From assembly GCA_946886075.1 (NCBI GenBank), contig CAMPHR010000010.1, positions 31,861-95,860 on the forward strand: 64,000 bases of DNA, written 5' to 3'. The notes under the pieces are model-generated. The model was not told where the DNA came from and did no database searches. It saw nothing but the letters and a program-made list of their open reading frames with translations. Position 1 is the first letter of the stretch, and each line of letters opens with the position of its first letter. Positions 33,275-41,733 of this stretch are shown in pieces. Origin of the DNA: an uncultured Novosphingobium sp. GTDB lineage: Bacteria; Pseudomonadota; Alphaproteobacteria; Sphingomonadales; Sphingomonadaceae. Made by a program: the position numbers and the translations under genes.

Positions 33275-33932
33275 CGCCTTTCTCATCGCCTTCTCGGCGG
33301 CCATTGCCGTCGCATCTCCCTTGCGCGCCGAGCGCCCTGTACTGGCCCCCGCGCCCGCGCTGGATTCTCCAGCAACCCGAAAGCTCGAAACCGCCGTCTT
33401 CGCTGGCGGCTGCTTCTGGGGCGTTGAGGGTGTCTTCTCCCACATGAAGGGCGTCCGCCTCGTCACCTCCGGTTTCGCCGGTGGCCCAGCCAAGCTCAAA
33501 GTCGACTATGAGCGCGTCAGTCAGGGGGACACTGGATATGCCGAGGCCGTCCGCGTCACCTACGATCCCCGGCAAGTCAGCTACGGCACCTTGCTGCGCG
33601 TCTTCTTCTCGGTCATCGCTGATCCCACTACGCTGAATTACCAAGGCCCCGACCGCGGCACCCAATATCGCAGCGCGCTCTTCCCGCTCACGCCCGGGCA
33701 GGACAAGGCCGCCCGCGCCTATCTCGCGCAACTGGGCAAGACAGGGCTCTGGCGCGATCCGATCGTCACGAAGGTGGAGCGCTTCACCGGCTTCCAGGCC
33801 GCCGACGCCTATCATCAGGATTTCCTAACCCGCAACCCACGCCATCCCTATATCAAGCGCTGGGACATGCCCAAACTCGCCGCGTTCAAGGCGATGTACC
33901 CCAGCCTCTACAGCGCTCGCCCTTCAGCCTGA
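33261..33932 (+). CDS. msrA: Exported peptide-methionine (S)-S-oxide reductase
   Basis: 223 residues. The catalytic cysteine is in FAGGCFWGVEGVF (Cys about 52), the MsrA signature. The family segment GPDRGTQYRSALF (about 130) and the C-terminal YHQDFLTRNP follow. The N-terminus has a signal peptide (FLIAFSAAIAVASPLRA, about 7 to 23), so the protein should work in the periplasm. It reduces methionine-S-sulfoxide in oxidised proteins. It is coupled to the small membrane protein before it. Confidence 0.93.
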   Translation: MRPFNAFLIAFSAAIAVASPLRAERPVLAPAPALDSPATRKLETAVFAGGCFWGVEGVFSHMKGVRLVTSGFAGGPAKLKVDYERVSQGDTGYAEAVRVTYDPRQVSYGTLLRVFFSVIADPTTLNYQGPDRGTQYRSALFPLTPGQDKAARAYLAQLGKTGLWRDPIVTKVERFTGFQAADAYHQDFLTRNPRHPYIKRWDMPKLAAFKAMYPSLYSARPSA

Positions 33933-33945
33933 AAAGGACATCGTC

Positions 33946-35058
33946 ATGACCAGCATCCAAGGCCTGAAGCTTCTTTCAACCTTGGGTGAGGACGGTCGCC
34001 TGACGGTTGAGCTTGCGGACGAGACGCTCCCGCCGCCACAGAATGATGAGGTGCTGGTCCGTGTGGAGGCTGCACCCATCAACCCGTCTGACCTCGCGCT
34101 GCTGTTCGCCTCGGCCGATCTTGAGAATGCCGAATATGGCGAAGGCCGCATCGTTGCGCGCATGCCCGATGCGGCGCGTCGCGCGCTCGCCGGTCGCGTG
34201 GGTGAGCCCATGACGGTCGGCAATGAAGGCGCTGGCACCGTCATCGATGCTGGCGGCTCGCCCGAAGCGCAGGCCCTGCTTGGCAAGCGAGTTGCCCTGA
34301 TCAGCGGCGGCATGTTCGCGCAATATCGGATCGTCAATGCGCGCGCCTGCATGATCCTGCCTGATGATGTGACGGCGGAGCAGGGCGCTTCTGCCTTCGT
34401 CAATCCGATGACTGCCCTTGGTTTTGTCGAGACGATGAAGCGGGAAGGGCATAAGGCCATCGTTCACACGGCTGCGGCGTCCAACCTTGGCCAGATGCTG
34501 GTGCGCATCGCGCAGGAAGATGGCATCCCGCTCGTCAACATCGTTCGCAACGATGCGCAGGTGGCGATCCTCAAGGACATCGGCGCCGAACATGTGCTCA
34601 ACAGTTCGGATGAAGCGTTTTCCGGCCAGTTGGAGGCTGCGGTCGCGGCAACCGGGGCCACCATCGCCTTCGACGCGATTGGCGGCGGTCATCTCGTCAG
34701 CCAGATTTTACACGCCATGGAACAGGTCGCCAGCAGGGGCGCGCCCTATAGCCGCTATGGTTCGGACAGCGCCAAGCAAGCCTATATCTACGGCGCCCTC
34801 GATCTTTCGCCGACGATCCTGACGCGCAGCTTCGGGTTCGGCTGGTCTGTCGGTGGCTGGCTGCTCTTCCCCTTCCTGCAAAAGGCGGGAGCGGAGACTA
34901 TCGAACGGATGAAGCGGCGCGTTATGGACAATATCACGACAACGTTCGCCAGCCATTATAAGGGCCACATCTCGCTGTCGCAGGCGCTCCGCCGCGAAGC
35001 CGTGCTCACTTACAACGCCCGGCGCACGGGCGAGAAATATCTGATCGTCCCGAACTGA
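33946..35058 (+). CDS. Zinc-type alcohol dehydrogenase-like oxidoreductase (MDR superfamily)
   Basis: 370 residues, starting 13 bases after msrA with AAAAGGA upstream. The GroES-like domain spans about 20 to 150 (NDEVLVRVEAAPINPSDLALLFA). A Rossmann domain follows, where the usual GxGxxG region reads AIVHTAAASNLGQMLVRIAQ (about 165). The zinc-ligand cysteines of classical alcohol dehydrogenases are not evident, which fits the quinone-oxidoreductase branch. NAD(P)H-dependent reduction of a carbonyl or enone is likely; substrate unknown. Position suggests oxidative-stress co-expression with msrA. Confidence 0.82.
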   Translation: MTSIQGLKLLSTLGEDGRLTVELADETLPPPQNDEVLVRVEAAPINPSDLALLFASADLENAEYGEGRIVARMPDAARRALAGRVGEPMTVGNEGAGTVIDAGGSPEAQALLGKRVALISGGMFAQYRIVNARACMILPDDVTAEQGASAFVNPMTALGFVETMKREGHKAIVHTAAASNLGQMLVRIAQEDGIPLVNIVRNDAQVAILKDIGAEHVLNSSDEAFSGQLEAAVAATGATIAFDAIGGGHLVSQILHAMEQVASRGAPYSRYGSDSAKQAYIYGALDLSPTILTRSFGFGWSVGGWLLFPFLQKAGAETIERMKRRVMDNITTTFASHYKGHISLSQALRREAVLTYNARRTGEKYLIVPN

Positions 35059-35112
35059 GTTGAAACGGGAAGCTTCAGGAGTGCTGAAACAGCGCCCCTG
35101 AAGTCGTCAGTG

Positions 35113-35496
35113 TCAGGACGCCATCTGGTGCAGCGCGCAAAGCTTGTTGCCCGCCGGGTCGCGCAGATAGGCGAGGTACAGCTTGCCCATGCCGCCATCA
35201 CGAACGCCGGGCGGATCCTCGCATGTCGTGCCGCCTGCGGCGATCCCTGCCGCATGCCATGCATCCGCCTGCTCGGGCGAAGAAACGGAAAAGCCGATCG
35301 TGCCACCATTGGCGGCACTTGCCTGTCCACCATCCAGCGGCTTGGAGATGGCGAACGCTCCAGTCTGCGTCATGTAGAAGACACGCCCCTTGTCGTCGAC
35401 GAACCCCGGAGAAACGCCCAAAGCGCCCAGCGTCGCATCGTAAAATTGCTTGGATTTCTGAATGTCGTCGGCACCAACCATGACATGGCTGAACAT
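35113..35496 (-). CDS. VOC (glyoxalase/bleomycin-resistance) family protein
   Basis: 127 residues from ATG 35496 (MFSHVMVGADDIQKSKQFYD). GAGAGG lies about 7 bases before this ATG; an ATG six bases earlier and a long extension to 35673 are less likely. A pair of beta-alpha-beta-beta-beta units is visible, with the end LYLAYLRDPAGNKLCALHQ carrying the metal-site region. Members are metal enzymes of varied activity, often lyases or dioxygenases. Substrate unknown. Confidence 0.83.
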   Translation of the reverse strand: MFSHVMVGADDIQKSKQFYDATLGALGVSPGFVDDKGRVFYMTQTGAFAISKPLDGGQASAANGGTIGFSVSSPEQADAWHAAGIAAGGTTCEDPPGVRDGGMGKLYLAYLRDPAGNKLCALHQMAS

Positions 35497-35626
35497 ATGC
35501 ATCCTCTCTGCCAATGTGAGCAGTTCGCAATCAACCGCTCTCGATTGCCAGTTTAGGAAAGGCTTCGAAAAATGAAACCGGAAATCTGCGCGCCGATGTG
35601 TGGAAAACGCATCGTCGCACCACAGC

Positions 35627-35658
35627 AAAAGGGCGGAGCCTGAACCCAGACCCCGCCC
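35627..35658 (-). terminator. Rho-independent terminator after infC
   Basis: Read on the minus strand, GGGCGGGG (35658 to 35651) pairs with CTCCGCCC (35638 to 35631), with a 12-base loop, and is followed by TTTT (35630 to 35627). It lies 29 bases after the infC stop. Confidence 0.7.
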
Positions 35659-35686
35659 GAATGCATCTGCCAAAAACCGGCAAGCC

Positions 35687-36232
35687 TTATTTCGGTGCCA
35701 GTACCATCAGCATCTGACGGCCTTCCATGCGCGGATAGGCTTCGACCTTCGCGATTTCGCCGACATTTTCCGCCACGCGCTGGAGCAATTGCATGCCCAG
35801 CTGCTGGTGCGACAGTTCGCGGCCACGGAAGCGCAGGGTGATCTTCACCTTGTCGCCATCGCCGATGAAATCATGGACCTTCTTCATCTTCGTATCATAG
35901 TCATGATCGTCGATGTTCGGACGCATCTTGATCTCTTTGAGTTCCTGCGTCTTCTGGGTCTTGCGGGCGATGTTCGCCTTCTTCTGGGCCTCGTACTTAT
36001 ATTTGCCGATGTCCAGGAACTTGCAGACCGGCGGGTCGGCGGTCGGCGACACTTCGACCAGGTCCAGACCCAGCTCGTAAGCGCGCTCCATGGCCTCCTG
36101 CGTAAACATCACGCCCAGATTTTCGCCTTCGTCGTCGATCACGCGCACCTTGGGCACGGTGATGAACTCATTGTATCGAGGACCGGACTTAGGCGGCGGC
36201 GCCATCGGGCGGCGCATCATTGGGGGACGTAT
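35687..36232 (-). CDS. infC: Translation initiation factor IF-3, probable ATA start codon
   Basis: 181 residues if translation starts at ATA 36232, 177 from ATG 36220. N-domain: [27 protein letters not shown] Lys/Arg-rich linker joins [17 protein letters not shown] to the C-domain ([21 protein letters not shown], then [12 protein letters not shown]). IF-3 binds the 30S subunit and checks the start codon. The ribosome site GGAGAA (36244 to 36239) is 6 bases before ATA but 18 bases before the first ATG, so ATA is the better start. Rare start codons in infC are known to serve autoregulation in E. coli (AUU). thrS lies directly upstream; rpmI and rplT do not follow. Confidence 0.95.
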   Translation of the reverse strand: MRPPMMRRPMAPPPKSGPRYNEFITVPKVRVIDDEGENLGVMFTQEAMERAYELGLDLVEVSPTADPPVCKFLDIGKYKYEAQKKANIARKTQKTQELKEIKMRPNIDDHDYDTKMKKVHDFIGDGDKVKITLRFRGRELSHQQLGMQLLQRVAENVGEIAKVEAYPRMEGRQMLMVLAPK

Positions 36233-36244
36233 AGCGGCTTCTCC
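36230..36244 (-). promoter_or_regulatory. infC ribosome binding site and non-canonical ATA start
   Basis: On the minus strand GGAGAA, six spacer bases (GCCGCT), then ATA in frame with IF-3. No other purine-rich ribosome site lies before the in-frame ATGs at 36220 and 36217, where the sequence is CGTCCCCCA. IF-3 rejects non-AUG starts, so such a codon would make infC translation fall as IF-3 rises. Confidence 0.6.
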
Positions 36245-36343
36245 TATGGAAGTTTCAAGATTCTGGCGGGTCTTTAGCGCAAAGCCGAAAGGGGCGGCAA
36301 GTCCGCATCTGCGGATTCACCGGCCCCATGTGGCATTGCCGCC

Positions 36344-38326
36344 TCACTGCATATCGGGTGCAAGGGCGTTCTTTGCAAGACGTGCGATCACATCATCGAC
36401 GGCCAGGAGGCTTTGCCCTTCCTTGCCCAACTCGCGCAGCGCCACCGTGCCCTCATCGGCTTCACGGCGGCCAACGACCAGCAAATTCGGGACTTTGGCG
36501 AGGCTATGCTCGCGCACCTTATAGTTGATCTTCTCGTTGCGGACGTCGACTTCCGCGCGGATCCCGGCGGCCCGAAGCTTCTCTACCACCGCATGCGCAT
36601 AATCGTCCGCGTCCGAGACGATGGTTGCGACAACCGCCTGAACCGGCGCGAGCCAAAGCGGGAATTTGCCCGCATAATGTTCGATCAATATGCCGATGAA
36701 CCGCTCATAGGAGCCGAAAATCGCCCGATGCAGCATCACCGGCCGGTGCCGTTCGCCATCTTCACCCACGTAAGAAGCGTCGAGTCGCTCCGGCAACACG
36801 CGGTCGGACTGGATCGTGCCGACCTGCCAGGTCCGCCCAATCGCGTCGGTCAGATGCCATTCCAGCTTGGGCGCGTAGAAGGCGCCTTCGCCGGGCAGCT
36901 CCTCCCAGCCATATTCGGGCGTGTTGAGGCCAGCGGCGGCAACGGCGTTGCGCAACTCTTCCTCGGCCTTGTCCCACATTTCCTCGGTGCCGAAGCGCTT
37001 TTCCGGACGCAGCGCGAGCTTGATCGAGTAGGTGAAGCCGAAGTCCTTGTAGATTCGGTCCGCCAGTTCGCAAAAGGCCTGCACCTCCGCCACGATCTGG
37101 TCTTCTCGGCAGAAGATATGCGCGTCATCCTGCGTGAACTGGCGCACGCGCATCAGCCCGTGGAGCGCGCCATGCGGCTCGTTCCGGTGGCAGCAGCCAT
37201 TCTCGTAAAAGCGCAGCGGCAGGTCGCGATAGCTTTTGATCCCCTGGCGGAAGATCAGGACATGCGCGGGGCAGTTCATGGGCTTCAATGCCATCCAGTC
37301 GGCATCGTCGGACACCAGCGGCCCCTCGTCGGCGACGTTAGGCACCTCGTCGGGGATGACGAACATATTCTCGCGATATTTGCCCCAATGGCCGGACTGC
37401 TCCCACTGGCGCGCGTCCATCACCTGCGGCGTCTTGACCTCGCGATAGCCGCCCGCGTCGATTGCGCGGCGCATATAGGCTTCCAGCTCGCGCCAGATCA
37501 GATAGCCCTTGGGGTGCCAGAAGACGCTCCCATGCGCTTCCTGCTGCAGGTGGAACAGGTCCATCTCCGCGCCCAGCTTGCGATGGTCGCGCTTGGCCGC
37601 TTCCTCAAGCCGCGTCAGATGGGCGTCAAGCTGCTTCTTGTTAAGCCAGCCGGTGCCGTAGATGCGGGACAGCATCGCATTCTTCTGATCCCCGCGCCAA
37701 TAAGCCCCCGAAACGCGCGTCAGCTTGAAAGCATTGGGGTCGAGCTTGCCGGTCGAAGCCAGATGCGGCCCGCGACACATGTCCAGCCACTCCCCGCCGG
37801 ACCAGTAAACGGTCAGTTCCTCGCCCTCGGGCAGCTCTGCCGCCCATTCAGCCTTGAACGTCTCGCCTTCCGCCTTCCAGCGCGCGATCAGGTCCTCGCG
37901 CGTCCATACCTCGCGGCGGAGCGGCTTGTTCGCAGCGATCAACTCCCGCATCTTCGCTTCGATCGCGGGCAGGTCCTCCTCGGTAAAGGGCCGATCCTTG
38001 GGTGCGAAGTCATAGTAGAAGCCGTCGTCCGTCGCCGGGCCAAAGGTAATCTGCGTCCCCGGAAACAGCGCCTGCACCGCTTCGGCCAGCAGATGCGCAA
38101 AGTCATGCCGCGCCAGTTCCAGCGCGTCCGCCTCGTTCTTGCTCGTAACCAGCGCGAGTTGCGAATCTTGTTCGAGCGGCCGCATGATGTCGCGCAGTTC
38201 GCCGTCCACACGCGCCGCGATCGCCGCCTTGGCCAGACCCGGCCCGATCGCCGCTGCAATATCCGCCGGAGTAGTGCCGGGCGCGACTTCACGCACGGAA
38301 CCGTCGGGCAGGGTGATCTTGAGCAT
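36344..38326 (-). CDS. thrS: Threonyl-tRNA synthetase
   Basis: 660 residues from ATG 38326 ([14 protein letters not shown]), the start of the TGS domain. An in-frame extension to 38476 is not conserved. Domains: TGS (1 to 62), editing domain (about 65 to 225, [11 protein letters not shown]), class II catalytic core with zinc ligands in [13 protein letters not shown] and [11 protein letters not shown], and the C-terminal anticodon domain ([14 protein letters not shown] onward). It charges tRNA-Thr and hydrolyses Ser-tRNA-Thr. infC follows 111 bases downstream, the classic thrS-infC order. Confidence 0.97.
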   Translation of the reverse strand: MLKITLPDGSVREVAPGTTPADIAAAIGPGLAKAAIAARVDGELRDIMRPLEQDSQLALVTSKNEADALELARHDFAHLLAEAVQALFPGTQITFGPATDDGFYYDFAPKDRPFTEEDLPAIEAKMRELIAANKPLRREVWTREDLIARWKAEGETFKAEWAAELPEGEELTVYWSGGEWLDMCRGPHLASTGKLDPNAFKLTRVSGAYWRGDQKNAMLSRIYGTGWLNKKQLDAHLTRLEEAAKRDHRKLGAEMDLFHLQQEAHGSVFWHPKGYLIWRELEAYMRRAIDAGGYREVKTPQVMDARQWEQSGHWGKYRENMFVIPDEVPNVADEGPLVSDDADWMALKPMNCPAHVLIFRQGIKSYRDLPLRFYENGCCHRNEPHGALHGLMRVRQFTQDDAHIFCREDQIVAEVQAFCELADRIYKDFGFTYSIKLALRPEKRFGTEEMWDKAEEELRNAVAAAGLNTPEYGWEELPGEGAFYAPKLEWHLTDAIGRTWQVGTIQSDRVLPERLDASYVGEDGERHRPVMLHRAIFGSYERFIGILIEHYAGKFPLWLAPVQAVVATIVSDADDYAHAVVEKLRAAGIRAEVDVRNEKINYKVREHSLAKVPNLLVVGRREADEGTVALRELGKEGQSLLAVDDVIARLAKNALAPDMQ

Positions 38327-38461
38327 CGCGGACAAGGGACAAGTCTTTCTGTGATTGGATGGCAGCGCAAAATGCCGCGCTTTCCCCATAAATGGGCGGC
38401 CCCGTCTGTCAATAGAAGGGACCCTTGCCAAGCACCGCCGCGTCAGGCAAGATAAATGTGT

Positions 38462-38471
38462 TGATATATCA
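38462..38471. promoter_or_regulatory. Palindrome before the ExbD gene
   Basis: TGATATATCA is a perfect 10-base palindrome 17 bases before the ExbD start and 6 bases before its ribosome site (ACAGGAGGGG). It could be part of an operator or a -10 region. No regulator can be assigned. Confidence 0.3.
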
Positions 38472-38488
38472 TTCAACAGGAGGGGTTC

Positions 38489-38926
38489 ATGGCTTCAAGC
38501 TTTGCACGATCCAACACATCTCAACCCGAACAGCCAATGGGCGAGATGAATACCACCCCATTGATCGACGTCATGCTGGTGCTGCTGATCATGTTCATCA
38601 TCACCATCCCGATCCAGACTCACCAGGTTGGCGTTGACCTTCCCCAGACGCCTGACAAGGTAGCGCAGCCGCCTGTAAACCCAGTCAAGAACAGGTTGAC
38701 GATCGATGCGGAGGGCGTGTTGCGCTGGAACGGTGCGGCGATCGATCGGCTCACCCTGCGCCAATATCTCGCTGCGTCTCTTGCCAAGCCTGTCGAACCG
38801 GAACTCCAATTCCAACCCGCCGCCGAGGCTCGTTATGTCGTGGTGGACGAGGTGCTCGCCGACATCCGCCGCGCGGGCGTCAAGAATATGGGTTTCGTCG
38901 GTAACGAGCGCTACGCCAGTTTTTAA
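38489..38926 (+). CDS. ExbD/TolR family protein, orphan
   Basis: 145 residues. Membrane helix about 23 to 42 ([20 protein letters not shown]) carries the essential ExbD/TolR aspartate in [10 protein letters not shown] periplasmic domain follows ([13 protein letters not shown] through [10 protein letters not shown]). Strong ribosome site AGGAGGGG. ExbD works with ExbB and TonB to pass proton-motive force to outer-membrane receptors, but no exbB, tonB or tolQ is in the window. It must pair with partners elsewhere. It is divergent from thrS. Confidence 0.88.
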   Translation: MASSFARSNTSQPEQPMGEMNTTPLIDVMLVLLIMFIITIPIQTHQVGVDLPQTPDKVAQPPVNPVKNRLTIDAEGVLRWNGAAIDRLTLRQYLAASLAKPVEPELQFQPAAEARYVVVDEVLADIRRAGVKNMGFVGNERYASF

Positions 38927-38929
38927 AGC

Positions 38930-39295
38930 TCAGGCAAAGAGCAGGCGGGCTTCGTCGCTGGTTTCCTGGAGGAAGGAGACAGGGCCGCTTGCTTCGATGC
39001 CTGTGGGCAGTGCGTCCGCTGTCAGACCTGCCAGGGCGAGACCGCTCTGACAGGCACGAATGCCGACGCCAAGCGTCATGGCCTCATCCATCAGCGCACC
39101 CAACATGGGCAGCCCAGCTGCCTCATGCGCGGTATCGCGCGGCCCCGTCACGGGCGGCTTCAGCAGCCCCACCGCATCCAGCTGCAGGAAGATGCTCGCA
39201 GCCCCGCCCAGCGCCGCCTGGGCGCTTGCCAGCACTAGCGCACCGCGCAGCCGCTCTGCGTCAGCCGTGGCGACGATAATCCTCAGTTCGCGCAT
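38930..39295 (-). CDS. DsrE/DsrF-like family protein
   Basis: 121 residues from ATG 39295 ([16 protein letters not shown]); a GTG start at 39310 is possible. Fold pattern of the DsrE/TusD sulfur-relay family, with the conserved-position cysteine in GVGIRACQSGLALAG (about 88). Its start lies inside the end of the ThiF/MoeB-like gene, so the two are coupled. Pairing with a ubiquitin-like activating enzyme homologue suggests sulfur transfer, but this is inference. Confidence 0.75.
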   Translation of the reverse strand: MRELRIIVATADAERLRGALVLASAQAALGGAASIFLQLDAVGLLKPPVTGPRDTAHEAAGLPMLGALMDEAMTLGVGIRACQSGLALAGLTADALPTGIEASGPVSFLQETSDEARLLFA

Positions 39296-40050
39296 AGTTC
39301 GGCGGCGCACGCCCTGCAGCCGGGGTCCTTGGCGACGCTCACCGTGCGGAACCGCATGGAGAGCAGGTCGGCGAGCAGCAGCTTGCCCGCCATATCCGTG
39401 CCAAAGGGCACCAGCGCGCGGATGACTTCCAGCGCGGCGAGGCTCCCCATCATGCCAGTAAGGGCGCCAATCACGCCAGTCTCAGAGCAGTTCCGTTCCG
39501 GTGCATCCTGCGGGTCGCCGACAAGGCAGCGATAGCAGGGCTGATCGCTCTCCCAGCCGCGATAGGTTGCCAGCTGCCCCTCGAACGGCCCGACCGCCGC
39601 CGACACCAGCGGGATGCGCAGCCGCTGCGAACAATCCGCCACCGCCAGCCGCGTCGCGAAGCTGTCGCACCCGTCGAGCACCACATCCGCGTCCCGCAAC
39701 ATCAGGGCGGCATTGTCCGCATCGATCCGCGCATTGATGGGGATCAGCTTCACGTCGGGATTGAGCCGCGCCACCGCCGCCATCGCGGCTTCGGCTTTCG
39801 CAACACCGATGTCGCGCGTGCCGAACAGAACCTGCCGTTGCAGATTGGAAAGCGCGACATGATCGTCATCGATGACTCGGATCGTGCGGACGCCTGCCGC
39901 CGCGAGGTAGAGGATAGCCGGGCTCCCGATGCCGCCCGCGCCAATCACGGCGACATCGGCCGAGAGCAGCCGCGCCTGACCCGCGCCGCCAATCTCCTTG
40001 AGGACGATATGGCGGGCGTAGCGTTCCAGCTGCTCGTCGGAAAAGGTCAT
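39283..40050 (-). CDS. HesA/MoeB/ThiF family adenylyltransferase
   Basis: 255 residues. ATP-binding [18 protein letters not shown] (about 36). Acidic/metal segment [10 protein letters not shown] (about 127). Zinc cysteines are CYRCLVG (about 178) and CRACAAELC at the C-terminus. The cysteine of [18 protein letters not shown] (about 192) is at the position of the catalytic cysteine in E1-like enzymes. It adenylates the C-terminal glycine of a ubiquitin-like sulfur carrier (MoaD or ThiS type), which is not in the window. There is no rhodanese domain. It overlaps dut by 4 bases. Confidence 0.9.
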   Translation of the reverse strand: MTFSDEQLERYARHIVLKEIGGAGQARLLSADVAVIGAGGIGSPAILYLAAAGVRTIRVIDDDHVALSNLQRQVLFGTRDIGVAKAEAAMAAVARLNPDVKLIPINARIDADNAALMLRDADVVLDGCDSFATRLAVADCSQRLRIPLVSAAVGPFEGQLATYRGWESDQPCYRCLVGDPQDAPERNCSETGVIGALTGMMGSLAALEVIRALVPFGTDMAGKLLLADLLSMRFRTVSVAKDPGCRACAAELCAN

Positions 40051-40511
40051 GAGGAGCTCACTCCCGTCGATCCGAAACCACCCGAACCCCTGACCGTCTC
40101 GTCCAGTTCCTCAACCTCGGCAAAGCGCGCCAGCTGCACTGGCGCCGCCACCAGCTGCGCGATGCGGTCACCGCGTGAAATGACGAAGGGTTCATTGCCC
40201 AGGTTGATGAGGATGACCTTCAATTCCCCGCGATAATCCGCGTCGATCGTGCCCGGTGTATTGGGCAGGCTGATCCCGTGCTTCAGCGCGAGGCCCGACC
40301 GAGGCCGCACCTGCACCTCATAGCCGTCGGGGATCGCCATCGCGAAGCCCGTCGCCACCGCATGCCGCCCGCCCGGCACGATGATCACATCTTCGGCGGA
40401 CACGACATCCATGCCTGCCGCATGCTCGGTCGCATAGGCGGGCACGGGCAACCCCTCGCCATGGGCCAGGCGCTTCAGACGGATTTCAATGGGAGGCAGG
40501 GGGGAGGGCAT
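40047..40511 (-). CDS. dut: Deoxyuridine 5'-triphosphate nucleotidohydrolase
   Basis: 154 residues from ATG 40511 ([15 protein letters not shown]). Five dUTPase motifs are seen: [33 protein letters not shown] (catalytic Asp and Tyr), GDRIAQLV, and the C-terminal [10 protein letters not shown]. It is a homotrimer that makes dUMP and keeps uracil out of DNA. The start lies inside the end of coaBC (26-base overlap), an arrangement common in Alphaproteobacteria. Confidence 0.96.
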   Translation of the reverse strand: MPSPLPPIEIRLKRLAHGEGLPVPAYATEHAAGMDVVSAEDVIIVPGGRHAVATGFAMAIPDGYEVQVRPRSGLALKHGISLPNTPGTIDADYRGELKVILINLGNEPFVISRGDRIAQLVAAPVQLARFAEVEELDETVRGSGGFGSTGVSSS

Positions 40512-41733
40512 GAGCGACCTTTTCGATAATGCGGGTGGCGACGGCATCCTTTGGCAGCTGTTCCCAGCTTTCGATGCCGTCCGCCGTGACGATATGTACG
40601 CTGTTGCTGTCGCCGCCCATCACGTCACCTGACACATCATTGGCGATGATCCAGTCCGCACCCTTGCGCGCCAGTTTTGCCTGGGCATGGTCGGCAACCT
40701 TTTCGGTCTCGGCAGCGAAACCGATGAGCAGGGCCGGGCGCTGCGGATGGTGGCCCAAGGTAGCAAGAATGTCCGGATTCTCCACCAACGCAAGCGGCGC
40801 AGGCTTGCCCGACCCATCCTTCTTCAACTTCTGTTCGCAAGCATCGGCCGTGCGCCAGTCCGCAACCGCCGCCACCATGATCGCCGCGTCAGCAGGCAGC
40901 GCGCCCTCGACCGCCGCCAGCATGTCCCGCGCGGTCTCCACATCGATGCGATCCACGCCCGCAGGCGTCGGCAAATGCACCGGCCCAGCGACCAGCGTCA
41001 CCCGCGCGCCCGCCCGCGCTGCCGCCGCCGCGATGGCAAAGCCCTGCTTTCCCGAAGAGCGATTGGCGATGTAGCGCACCGGATCGATCGGCTCATGCGT
41101 CGGTCCAGCGGTAACCAGGATATGCCGCCCCTTAAGCGGCAGTTCAGCCCCCTCAAAATCCGGCTGACCGGCAAGCGGATCTTTCGCCGCCGGATGTTCA
41201 AGCAACCGCTCAATCTCTTCCACGATCGCTTCGGGTTCGGGCAAACGCCCCTTACCGAACTCGCCGCAAGCCATCTCGCCGCTATCGGGCTCCATCAGAT
41301 GGACGCCATCGGCATGCAGGCGCGCCAGGTTCCGCTGCGTTGCTGCATGATGCCACATGCGCACATTCATCGCGGGCACCGCCAGCACCGGCTTGTCCGT
41401 CGCCAGCAGCAACGTCGTTGCCAGATCATCGGCAATGCCATTTGCCATTTTGGCGAGGATGTTCGCCGTCGCGGGCGCGACCACGACCAGATCAGCCTGA
41501 CGACTGAGCTGGATATGCCCGATCTCCCGCTCTTCTTTCAGGTCGAACATGTCGCCATAGACATGATCCTCGGTCAGCACGCCAAGCGACAGCGGCGTCA
41601 CGAAATGGGTGGCGCTGTCGGTCAGCACCGCCCGCACAGCGATGCCGCGCTTCTTCAGCAGCCGCACCAGCTCCAGCGACTTATAGGCCGCGATGCCGCC
41701 GGACACGATCAAGAGGATGCGACGCTGAGTCAT
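40486..41733 (-). CDS. coaBC: Bifunctional phosphopantothenoylcysteine decarboxylase / phosphopantothenate-cysteine ligase
   Basis: 415 residues from ATG 41733 ([21 protein letters not shown]), which overlaps the ubiB stop by 4 bases. The CoaC flavodoxin-like half (1 to about 185) holds the substrate-binding [10 protein letters not shown] and [18 protein letters not shown] with the catalytic cysteine. The CoaB half (about 195 to 410) starts at [25 protein letters not shown]. It catalyses two steps of coenzyme A synthesis in the cytoplasm. Confidence 0.96.
   Translation of the reverse strand: MTQRRILLIVSGGIAAYKSLELVRLLKKRGIAVRAVLTDSATHFVTPLSLGVLTEDHVYGDMFDLKEEREIGHIQLSRQADLVVVAPATANILAKMANGIADDLATTLLLATDKPVLAVPAMNVRMWHHAATQRNLARLHADGVHLMEPDSGEMACGEFGKGRLPEPEAIVEEIERLLEHPAAKDPLAGQPDFEGAELPLKGRHILVTAGPTHEPIDPVRYIANRSSGKQGFAIAAAAARAGARVTLVAGPVHLPTPAGVDRIDVETARDMLAAVEGALPADAAIMVAAVADWRTADACEQKLKKDGSGKPAPLALVENPDILATLGHHPQRPALLIGFAAETEKVADHAQAKLARKGADWIIANDVSGDVMGGDSNSVHIVTADGIESWEQLPKDAVATRIIEKVAHALPPASH

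Noticed and set aside
36413..38455. A 680-codon open frame on the plus strand opposite thrS
   Set aside because: It lies exactly antisense to the clear thrS frame. Its translation is rich in Arg, His and Gln with no family motif, as expected for the complement of a GC-rich gene.
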